Shown here: positions 56,883-64,000 of the stretch, piece after piece
Position numbering within the stretch: position 1 is the first letter of the stretch
Layout of the letters: every line of letters starts with the position of its first letter
DNA from: Sphingomonas sp. SORGH_AS_0879
Lineage (GTDB): Bacteria > Pseudomonadota > Alphaproteobacteria > Sphingomonadales > Sphingomonadaceae
Direction: 5' to 3'
Assembly (NCBI RefSeq): GCF_030819175.1
Contig: NZ_JAUTBJ010000002.1
Span: 2,180,001 to 2,244,000 of the forward strand
DNA length: 64,000 nt
Position numbers and translations under genes: made by a program
Notes under the pieces: model-generated
The model's input: only the letters and a program-made list of their open reading frames with translations
Told to the model about the DNA's origin: nothing
Database searches by the model: none

Positions 56883-58142
56883 ATGCGTTTGCGATTGCCC
56901 TCCGTGATGTTCGGTCTGGCCGCTCTTGCCGGCCTAGGCGTCGGGGGCGGTGCCGTGCTTGCCCAGATCGAGGGGCAGGCGCGCGGCGTCACCCCGATCG
57001 ACAGTGGCGGCGCCTATGAGGTGACCGGCGTGTCCGTCGACGTGGCGGGCAAGACGGCGGAGGCCGCGCGTCTGGGCGGCTGGCGGATCGCGCAGCGCAA
57101 GGCATGGGCCGTACTGGCGCAGCGGCTGGGGCGTGGCGGCGTCGGCGCGTCCGATGGCCTGCTCGATTCGCTGGTCAGCGGCATCGTCGTCGAGAATGAG
57201 CAGATCGGCCCGAATCGCTATGTCGCGCGGCTGGGCGTGCTGTTCGATCGGGTGCGGGCGGCGGGCGTGCTGGGCGTGTCCGCCTATGCCGACCGGTCGC
57301 CGCCGATGCTGGTCCTGCCGCTTCAGGTGTCGGGCGGCACGCCGCAGATGTTCGAGGCGCGGACGCCCTGGCAACAGGCCTGGGCGCGTTTCCGCACCGG
57401 CAACAGTTCGATCGACTATATCCGGCCATCGGGCACGGGTTCGGACCCGCTGCTGCTGAATGCCGGGCAAATCGGGCGGCGGTCGCGCGGCTGGTGGCGG
57501 ACGATCCTCGACCAATATGGTGCGTCCGACATCCTGATCCCCGTCGTTCATCTCTATCGCCAATGGCCCGGTGGCCCGGTGATCGGCCTGTTCGAGGCGC
57601 GGCATGGACCCGACAATGCCCTGATCGACACGGTGACGCTGCGGGTCGGGAGCACGGACGCGATCAACCAGTTGCTCGATACCGGCGTGGCCCGCCTGGA
57701 CGGCATCTATCAGCGCGCCCTGGCCAGCGGGATGCTGCATCCCGACGCGACGCTGAACCCGCCGCCCAAGCCCGAGGAAACGGTGATCGACGATACCTCA
57801 CCGGGCGAGGAACCGATTTCGGGCCTGGATGCGGTCATCGGCTCGACGGGTGCGGGGATCGCCGTCACGCTGCAATATGACGCGCCCAGCGCCAGTGCGG
57901 TGGCGAACGCAGAAAGTCTTATCCGCTCCATTCCCGGCGTCGTGCGCGCAGGCACGACCAGCCTGGCGCTGGGTGGCGTATCGCTGATGGCCGTCACCTA
58001 TGACGGTGATCCCGAGCAGCTTCGTCGTGCGCTGGAACAACGCGGATTGCAGGTGTCCGGCTCGGGCACGACCTTGCGCATCCGGCGCGCGGCTCAGGTG
58101 CCCGCGCCCGCGCTCCCTTCGGATAATGCGATTACCGGATGA
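56883..58142 (+). CDS. DUF2066-like exported protein
   Basis: 419 residues from ATG 56883, with a hydrophobic signal sequence ending near GGAVLAQ. The mature N-terminus has TGVSVDVAGKTAEAARLGGWRIAQRKAW, like DUF2066 proteins. The same gene neighbourhood (purN, purM, DUF2066, hda) is seen in Pseudomonas, supporting the assignment. The function is not known; a periplasmic or membrane-anchored role is inferred. Its stop overlaps the hdaA start as ATGA. Confidence 0.75.
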   Translation: MRLRLPSVMFGLAALAGLGVGGGAVLAQIEGQARGVTPIDSGGAYEVTGVSVDVAGKTAEAARLGGWRIAQRKAWAVLAQRLGRGGVGASDGLLDSLVSGIVVENEQIGPNRYVARLGVLFDRVRAAGVLGVSAYADRSPPMLVLPLQVSGGTPQMFEARTPWQQAWARFRTGNSSIDYIRPSGTGSDPLLLNAGQIGRRSRGWWRTILDQYGASDILIPVVHLYRQWPGGPVIGLFEARHGPDNALIDTVTLRVGSTDAINQLLDTGVARLDGIYQRALASGMLHPDATLNPPPKPEETVIDDTSPGEEPISGLDAVIGSTGAGIAVTLQYDAPSASAVANAESLIRSIPGVVRAGTTSLALGGVSLMAVTYDGDPEQLRRALEQRGLQVSGSGTTLRIRRAAQVPAPALPSDNAITG

Positions 58143-58748
58143 ACCAGATGGCGTTGCCGCTGCAATGGCCGGCGGACCCCCGATCAGATGCGTTTCTGCT
58201 GACCGATTCGAACCGGATGGCGGCCAGGATGCTCGACCAGTGGGAGGCGTGGCCGACCATGGCCGCGATCCTGACCGGGCCGCGCAAGTCGGGCCGGTCG
58301 CTGCTCGCCCGCATCTTCGCCGCGCGCAGCGGTGGCACGATCATAGACGATGCCGAACGCATGCCGGAGGTGCAGATCTTCCACGCCTGGAACAATGCCC
58401 AGGCGGAGCGTCGGCCGCTGCTGATCGTCGCGGACGCGCCGCCGCCCCGCTGGCAGGTCAAGCTGCCCGACCTTCGCTCGCGCCTCGCCAACAGCAGCCT
58501 GGCCGAGATCGCCGCACCCCGACGACGAACTGGTCGCGGCGCTGTTCGAGCTGCTGTTCCAGCGGCGCGGGCTGGATGCCCGTCCCGATCTGATCGAGTG
58601 GCTGACGCTGCGGATCGAGCGTAGTCACCTTTCTGTCATCCGAGCAGTGGATATGCTGGATCAGGGGGCGATGGAACGGCGTGCGCGCTTGTCCATTCCC
58701 CTTGCACGATCCACCCTGACTGCGGCTGGCCTGATCGCCGAGCCGTAA
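58139..58748 (+). pseudogene. hdaA: DnaA-inactivator HdaA homologue with a single-base insertion
   Basis: The ATG at 58139 opens a DnaA-like AAA domain without a full Walker A (TGPRKSGRSLLAR) and continues to LANSSLAEIAAP. A CCCC run at 58517-58520 then shifts the frame. Removing one C gives [30 protein letters not shown] and SIPLARSTL, the normal C-terminal part of Hda proteins, and a stop at 58748; the span is 3n+1. Hda homologues promote hydrolysis of DnaA-bound ATP with the sliding clamp. The N-terminal LPLQW is a plausible clamp-binding motif. Loss would be costly, so an error in the sequence is likely. Confidence 0.88.
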
Positions 58749-58765
58749 GCCGCAAGCGAGCAAAG

Positions 58766-60934
58766 ATGACCCGTCCAGCCCATATCGCGCAAATGTCCGA
58801 ACCGGACGACGACCATTTCGCGGCTGAGCCGAACGGGCGGTATTTCAACCGCGAACTCTCCTGGCTGGCGTTCAACCGCCGCGTGCTGGAGGAAGCGTGC
58901 AACAGCGCGCATCCGCTGCTGGAGCGTCTGCGGTTCCTGTCGATCTCCGGATCGAACCTGGACGAATTCTTCATGGTCCGCGTTGCGGGGCTGAAGGGAC
59001 AGCAGGCGCAGGACGTCGAGCAGCGCTCGGTCGACGGACTGACCCCGGCACAACAGTTGAGCGGTATCGTCGCCGAGGCGGATCGCCTGATGGCCAGCCA
59101 GCAGGAAGTATGGGGGGACCTGCGCGTCCTGTTGGACGAGGCGGGGATATTCGTCCTGCGGCGTGACGCGATCGACCAGGAAGCCAGCGCCTGGCTGGAA
59201 ACCCATGTCCGGGAGCAGATATTCCCGATCCTGACGCCCCAGGCGCTCGACCCGGCCCATCCCTTTCCGTTCATTCCCAACAAGGGTCTGTCGATGATCT
59301 TCGACCTGACCCGCGTGTCGGACAAGGCACCGATCCGCGAGTTGGTGATGATCCCCGCGACGATGCCGCGCTTCGTCCGATTGCCGGGAGAGGGCGCGCG
59401 CTATGTCGCGATCGAGACGATCCTGCGGCGCTTCTCTGGGCTGCTGTTCCCCGGCTATGTCGTCAACGGTGCCGCGACCTTCCGCGTGCTGCGCGACAGC
59501 GATATCGAGATCGAGGAAGAGGCCGAGGATCTGGTCCGTTACTTCGTCAATGCGATCAAGCGACGTCGGCGCGGTCGGGTGATCCGGCTGGAGCTTGAGA
59601 CGGGCATGCCGGACGAGTTGGCCGATGTGCTGCGTGACGAACTGGGCGGGGCCGACGCGATCATCACCGAGAGCGGCAATCTGCTGGGCATCGGCGACCT
59701 CGACATGTTGGTCGACGAGAACCGGCCCGACCTGAAATTCCCGCCCTATGCACCGCGCTTTCCCGAGCGAATCCGCGAATTTGCGGGCGATTGCTTCGCC
59801 GCGATCAAGGCCAAGGACATCGTCGTCCACCACCCGTACGAGACGTTCGAGGTGGTCATAGCCTTTCTGAAGCAGGCCGCCGCCGATCCCGATGTGGTGG
59901 CGATCAAGCAGACGCTCTATCGCGCGGGCAAGCAGTCGGCGGTGATCAACGCGCTGATCGCCGCTGCCGAGGCGGGCAAGTCGGTCACCGCCATCGTGGA
60001 ACTGAAGGCGCGGTTCGACGAAGAGCAGAATCTCTACTGGGCCTCCGCCCTGGAACGCGCGGGCGTGCAGGTCGTCTATGGCTTCATCGACTGGAAGACC
60101 CATGCGAAGGTGTCGATGGTGGTGCGGCGCGAAGGGAACGACTTCCGCACCTATTGCCACTTCGGCACCGGCAATTATCACCCGATTACCGCGCGCATCT
60201 ACACCGATATCAGCTTCTTCACCGCGGACCCGCTGATCGGGCGCGATGCGGCGCAGATGTTCAACTATATCACCGGCTATGTCGAACCGGCGGCCATGAA
60301 CCGGGTCAGCCTGTCGCCGCGCGACCTCCGCCACAATTTGATGGCCTTGATCGATGCCGAGATCGCCCATGCCCGCGCCGGTCGTTCCGGTAGCCTGTGG
60401 GCGAAGGTCAACTCGCTGGTCGACCCGCAGGTCATCGAAAAGCTCTATGAGGCGAGCGGTGCGGGGGTGGAGATCGACCTGATCGTACGCGGCATCTGCT
60501 GCCTGCGCCCCGGCGTTCCCGGCATGTCCGAAAATATCCGGGTCAAGTCGGTCGTCGGCCGCTTCCTGGAGCATAGCCGCATCTGGGCGTTCGGCGACGG
60601 AAAGCCGCTGCCGCATGACGCGGCCAAGGTCTTCATCTCCTCGGCAGACTGGATGCCGCGCAATTTCGACCGGCGGGTCGAATATATGCTGCCCATCCTG
60701 AACCCGACCGTCCATGACCAGATATTGGACCAGGTGATGGTCGCCAATCTGCTGGACAATGAACAGAGCTGGGAACTGGAGCCGGACGGCAGCTATGTTC
60801 GCGAAGAGCCGGGCGACCAGCGTCCCTTCAACCTGCATCGGTATTTCATGACCAATCCTTCCCTATCCGGGCGCGGCGCCGCGCTCGACACCAGCAAGGC
60901 GGTGCCGACCCTGTCGCTCCGGCGGCAACGTTGA
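58766..60934 (+). CDS. ppk1: Polyphosphate kinase 1
   Basis: 722 residues (ATG 58766; ATG 58793 is possible). PPK1 landmarks: [35 protein letters not shown], the phosphate-binding [14 protein letters not shown], and the phosphorylated His region [10 protein letters not shown]. It makes polyphosphate from ATP reversibly. The exopolyphosphatase gene follows 17 bases later, forming the classical ppk-ppx pair. Confidence 0.97.
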   Translation: MTRPAHIAQMSEPDDDHFAAEPNGRYFNRELSWLAFNRRVLEEACNSAHPLLERLRFLSISGSNLDEFFMVRVAGLKGQQAQDVEQRSVDGLTPAQQLSGIVAEADRLMASQQEVWGDLRVLLDEAGIFVLRRDAIDQEASAWLETHVREQIFPILTPQALDPAHPFPFIPNKGLSMIFDLTRVSDKAPIRELVMIPATMPRFVRLPGEGARYVAIETILRRFSGLLFPGYVVNGAATFRVLRDSDIEIEEEAEDLVRYFVNAIKRRRRGRVIRLELETGMPDELADVLRDELGGADAIITESGNLLGIGDLDMLVDENRPDLKFPPYAPRFPERIREFAGDCFAAIKAKDIVVHHPYETFEVVIAFLKQAAADPDVVAIKQTLYRAGKQSAVINALIAAAEAGKSVTAIVELKARFDEEQNLYWASALERAGVQVVYGFIDWKTHAKVSMVVRREGNDFRTYCHFGTGNYHPITARIYTDISFFTADPLIGRDAAQMFNYITGYVEPAAMNRVSLSPRDLRHNLMALIDAEIAHARAGRSGSLWAKVNSLVDPQVIEKLYEASGAGVEIDLIVRGICCLRPGVPGMSENIRVKSVVGRFLEHSRIWAFGDGKPLPHDAAKVFISSADWMPRNFDRRVEYMLPILNPTVHDQILDQVMVANLLDNEQSWELEPDGSYVREEPGDQRPFNLHRYFMTNPSLSGRGAALDTSKAVPTLSLRRQR

Positions 60935-60951
60935 CGCGGCTTCGCTGATCG

Positions 60952-62424
60952 ATGGCGGAACCTCGCGCGCCGCGTACGGCGATCATCGACATCGGGTCCA
61001 ACTCGGTCCGTCTGGTCGTCTATCAGGGACCGGCACGGCTGCCCGCGATCCTGTTCAACGAGAAGGTGATGGCCGGGCTGGGACGCGGTCTGGCCGCCAC
61101 TGGGGCGATCGATCCCGCCGCCCTGGCCAAGGCGCAGGTGGCCGTGGCGCGCTTCGCCATACTGGCGCGGGAAATGGGGGTGACGAGCCTTCGCACCGTG
61201 GCGACGGCGGCCGTGCGCGATGCGGCCAATGGCGGCGAGTTGATCGCCTGTGCCGAGTCGCTGGGGCTAGAAGTCGAACTGCTGTCGGGCGAGCAGGAGG
61301 CCAAGGCGGCGGGCGAGGGCGTCCTGTCGGCCATTCCCGACGCGGACGGCATTGTCGGCGATCTTGGTGGCGGCAGCCTTGAACTGGTTCGCGTTCGGGA
61401 AGGGGATGTCGAGGATCGCGTATCCTTCCCGTTGGGCGTTTTGCGCATTCCTGCCTTACGCGAACGCGGCGGGAAGGCGTTCGAGCGGCACATCGCCCGG
61501 CTGATCGAGGATGCGGGCTGGGAAGGCCGGGGCAGGGGGCTGCCCTTCTATATGGTCGGCGGCTCGTGGCGCGCGCTGGCGCGGCTGGACATGACGCTGG
61601 CCGATTATCCCCTGCCGGTGCTTCATCATTACGAACTTACGCCGGTCGATATCCTGCGTCTGTCGCGGACCATTCCGCATCTCGGCAAGGCGCGCCTGCG
61701 TGAAGTGCAGGGCCTGTCGTCCAGTCGCGCCGCCACGCTGGGCGATGCGACCGCGCTGCTCAGCGTGTTGCTCAAGCATCTGGGGAGCAGCACCACGGTC
61801 GTCTCCGCCTTCGGTCTGCGGGAAGGGTTGTTGTTCGGCGCGCTCGACGCCCGGACACGTTCGCTCGATCCGCTGATCGTCGCGGCGCGGGAGGAGGGGC
61901 GGTTGCTGGGCCGCTTTCCCGAGCATGGCGATCTGCTCGACGGCTGGATCTCGCCCTTGTTCGAGGAGGAAGCGGCAGCCGATGCCCGGCTCCGTCATGC
62001 CGCCTGTCTGCTCGCCGATGTCGGTTGGCGTGCCAATCCCGAATTTCGGGCCGAACGCGGCGTGGAGATCGCCCTGCACGGCAATTGGGTGGGGATCGAC
62101 GCGACCGGGCGCGCCATGCTCGCACAGGCGCTTCACACCAGTCTGGGCGGCGGGCTGGCCGTGCCCGTGCCGCTGACGGAACTGGCGACCCCGGCCCAGT
62201 TGAAACAGGCGACGAACTGGGGCCTGGCGATGCGGCTGGGTCAACGGCTGAGCGGCGGTCTGGCCGGGCCATTGGAGCGCACCGGGCTGGTCATGGGCGA
62301 CACGACGCTCGCGCTCGCCATGCGGGATGAGGATCGGGGCTTTTATGGCGAAGCGGTCGAGCGCCGCCACGCCGCATTGGCCACGGCCTTGGGAAGGACG
62401 GCGGAGCGGATCAGCCGCACTTGA
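60952..62424 (+). CDS. ppx: Exopolyphosphatase, Ppx/GppA family
   Basis: 490 residues. The ASKHA-fold phosphate-1 motif is AIIDIGSNSVRLVVY, with TVATAAVRDAANG, SGEQEAKAAGEGV and VGDLGGGSLELV. A C-terminal HD-like domain (residues about 310-490) is present. It hydrolyses polyphosphate ends or pppGpp. It is transcribed with ppk, and its 3' end overlaps the convergent I78 inhibitor gene by 14 bases. Confidence 0.94.
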   Translation: MAEPRAPRTAIIDIGSNSVRLVVYQGPARLPAILFNEKVMAGLGRGLAATGAIDPAALAKAQVAVARFAILAREMGVTSLRTVATAAVRDAANGGELIACAESLGLEVELLSGEQEAKAAGEGVLSAIPDADGIVGDLGGGSLELVRVREGDVEDRVSFPLGVLRIPALRERGGKAFERHIARLIEDAGWEGRGRGLPFYMVGGSWRALARLDMTLADYPLPVLHHYELTPVDILRLSRTIPHLGKARLREVQGLSSSRAATLGDATALLSVLLKHLGSSTTVVSAFGLREGLLFGALDARTRSLDPLIVAAREEGRLLGRFPEHGDLLDGWISPLFEEEAAADARLRHAACLLADVGWRANPEFRAERGVEIALHGNWVGIDATGRAMLAQALHTSLGGGLAVPVPLTELATPAQLKQATNWGLAMRLGQRLSGGLAGPLERTGLVMGDTTLALAMRDEDRGFYGEAVERRHAALATALGRTAERISRT

Positions 62425-62698
62425 AGCGGATGATCCGACCCTGTGCGTCGGTCTCGACGTTCAGCCGGTCGGGCCGGAAGTCCATCGTGACGACCGTGTC
62501 GGGCGCGATGACCCGCAAAGTGCGCGCGCCGGAGGTCTTCATGACCTGATCCCGCATCGATTCGGCCCAGACCTTGCCGACGAGCCTGGCAACCTTGCCA
62601 TCGCCACAGCCGAGATCGTCGGTCATGGTTTCCGTCCTGGGCGCGGGGGCACAAGCGGCGAGACCGAACGAAACGGCCAGGGCGAGGACGCGGATCAT
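62411..62698 (-). CDS. I78-family peptidase-inhibitor lipoprotein
   Basis: 95 residues from ATG 62698, which overlaps the rnd stop as ATGA. A lipobox LAAC gives a predicted lipidated Cys16. The inhibitor signature VTMDFRPDRLNVETDAQG and terminal FKCG match Inhibitor_I78. It probably protects periplasmic proteins from serine proteases. Confidence 0.88.
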   Translation of the reverse strand: MIRVLALAVSFGLAACAPAPRTETMTDDLGCGDGKVARLVGKVWAESMRDQVMKTSGARTLRVIAPDTVVTMDFRPDRLNVETDAQGRIIRFKCG

Positions 62699-63873
62699 GA
62701 TTCTTCCTCCGCGGTGCGGACCATCTTCAACTTGCCGCCCTTGACGACGAAGCCGGTCCGCCCCTCGACCAGATCGAGCGCATCGCGGCCGAACTGCTCG
62801 AATCGCCAGCCATCCAGTATCGAAAGGCCGCTGCGAACCCCCGCCGCGAGCATTTCCAGATCGTCGGCGCGGGCAAGAAGGCGCGGTGCCACATCGATGT
62901 CGCGCGCGCGGATCTTGAGCAACAACTTGAGCAGATCGGCCACCAGGGCACCCTCACGCCCCATGCCCGGCTTGCGATCGTCGCGCGCGGGCAGTTCGTC
63001 GGCGCCCAGCGGCGCGGCACTTTCCAGCGCATCCATCAGGCGACTGCCGATATCGTTGCTCGCCCATGTCGCCGACAACCCGCGCACCTTCGCCAGATCG
63101 ACCTGCTTGCGCGGCGGATGGCCCGCCAGATCGGCCAGCGTCTCGTCCTTGACGATACGGCCGCGCGGCAGGTCCTTGGCCTGCGCCTCCAACTCGCGCC
63201 AACGGGCCAGCGCCTTCAGGCGGCCCAGCATGTCGGGCTTGCGGCCCGATACGCGCACCCGCTTCCAGGCGCAGTCGGGATCATTGGCATAGTGCGACGG
63301 ATCGGCGAGCCGCTCCATTTCCTGATCCAGCCATGCCCCGCGCCCGGTCTTGCGCAGCCGCTCCAGCATCTTGGGAAAGATCGCCGACAAATGCGTGACG
63401 TCGCCGATCGCATAATCGACCTGGCGCTGGTCGAGCGGGCGGCGTGACCAGTCGGTGAAGCGCGCGCCCTTGTCGACCTGGATACCAAGCCAGCTGTCGA
63501 CCAGGTTCGAATAGCCGATCTGTTCGCCTTGCCCCAGCGCCATCGCCGCGATCTGCGTGTCGAACAGCGGATGCGGGGTCTTGCCGGTCAGGTTATAGAT
63601 GATCTCGATATCCTGCCCACCGGCATGAAAGACCTTGAGCACCGCGTCATTGTTGACCAGCAGGTCGAGCAGCGGCGTCATGTCCAGCCCCGGCGCCTTC
63701 GGATCGATCGCCGCCGCTTCCTCGGTGTCGGCGATCTGGATCAGGCAGAGCTCGGGCCAATAGGTGCTCTCGCGCATGAATTCGGTATCGACCATGACAT
63801 AGTCGGCTTGCGACAGGCGGGCACAGAGATTGGCGAGCGTGGCGCTGTCGGTAATCAACGGATGAACGTGCAT
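62695..63873 (-). CDS. rnd: Ribonuclease D
   Basis: 392 residues from ATG 63873; the same frame stays open to the window end, so a longer form cannot be excluded. DEDDy exonuclease motifs: VMVDTEFMREST, VFHAGGQDIEI, and DYAIGDVTHL with the catalytic Tyr. HRDC-like helices follow from about residue 210. It trims tRNA 3' ends and other RNAs in the cytosol. The I78 gene is coupled behind it. Confidence 0.94.
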   Translation of the reverse strand: MHVHPLITDSATLANLCARLSQADYVMVDTEFMRESTYWPELCLIQIADTEEAAAIDPKAPGLDMTPLLDLLVNNDAVLKVFHAGGQDIEIIYNLTGKTPHPLFDTQIAAMALGQGEQIGYSNLVDSWLGIQVDKGARFTDWSRRPLDQRQVDYAIGDVTHLSAIFPKMLERLRKTGRGAWLDQEMERLADPSHYANDPDCAWKRVRVSGRKPDMLGRLKALARWRELEAQAKDLPRGRIVKDETLADLAGHPPRKQVDLAKVRGLSATWASNDIGSRLMDALESAAPLGADELPARDDRKPGMGREGALVADLLKLLLKIRARDIDVAPRLLARADDLEMLAAGVRSGLSILDGWRFEQFGRDALDLVEGRTGFVVKGGKLKMVRTAEEES

Positions 63874-64000
63874 CGCCTGCACATAGCCCGGCCCGCGCGG
63901 GTTGACAAAGAGGAACGCGCGGGCGGCCCATTCGGGCACATTGGGATTGACAAAAGGGGGGTAGGCGGGGAAGCGGCTGGGCTTTCCCAGACGTTCAGAG

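Noticed and set aside
58661..60838. A 725-codon open frame exactly opposite ppk1
   Set aside because: It mirrors the ppk1 codons, as GC-rich genes often do; the protein is low-complexity (Arg/Asp/Gly-rich) with no domain, while ppk1 has all catalytic motifs.

Overview
The window looks like a chromosomal segment of a Sphingomonas-like alphaproteobacterium (Sphingomonadales). The grounds are high GC content, several TonB-dependent receptors of the Xanthomonas/Caulobacter/sphingomonad type, a sphingan-like exopolysaccharide locus, a myo-inositol phosphate cassette, and a purN-purM-DUF2066-like-hdaA-ppk-ppx-rnd housekeeping block. No rRNA or tRNA gene, insertion sequence, prophage or CRISPR array was seen.

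Region 1 (1-11.9 kb) is mostly carbohydrate and envelope functions: a partial beta-helix/beta-propeller protein, a CE2-like SGNH acetyl esterase, a GH3 beta-glucosidase, a siderophore-type TonB receptor broken by one extra base, two MFS transporters and a CE1/PHB-depolymerase-like esterase. Region 2 (11.9-15.4 kb) holds a DUF2252 protein, a lipoprotein-like class A beta-lactamase homologue with a long insertion, and an SDR. Region 3 (15.4-18.1 kb) is a tightly coupled three-gene cassette (CDP-alcohol phosphotransferase, myo-inositol-1-phosphate synthase, nucleotidyltransferase) that together predicts CDP-inositol or phosphoinositol chemistry.

Region 4 (18.3-28.4 kb) carries an amidase and then a glucuronoxylan/hexuronate unit: a large TonB receptor, a GH67 alpha-glucuronidase, and a divergent D-mannonate dehydratase plus hexuronate MFS transporter. 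A near-identical 14-bp LacI-type operator candidate lies upstream of both the receptor and the glucuronidase. Region 5 (28.4-41.7 kb) is mixed: KatE catalase, an enone-reductase-like SDR divergent from an HxlR regulator, a Gfo/Idh/MocA oxidoreductase, an ECF sigma/RskA anti-sigma pair, an outer-membrane transporter-like protein, an FMN reductase, a CPA1 Na+/H+ antiporter, a coupled SDR/hypothetical/exonuclease trio and another siderophore receptor.

Region 6 (41.8-53.1 kb) is an exopolysaccharide locus: UDP-glucose dehydrogenase (frameshifted), the initiating sugar-1-phosphate transferase, a seven-gene coupled operon (PssD/PssE-like pair, Tat-exported GH10, GT4, hexapeptide acyltransferase, two GT2) and a Wzc-like co-polymerase/BY-kinase. 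Wzx, Wzy and Wza are not here. Region 7 (53.3-64 kb) is housekeeping: ndk, GNAT, two small proteins, purN, purM, a DUF2066-like protein, hdaA (frameshifted), ppk, ppx, an I78 inhibitor and rnd.

Three conserved genes (the receptor at 6.1-8.3 kb, ugd, hdaA) each carry exactly one surplus base, two of them in a homopolymer run and one as a doubled G. The simplest reading is sequencing or assembly error rather than three independent gene losses.
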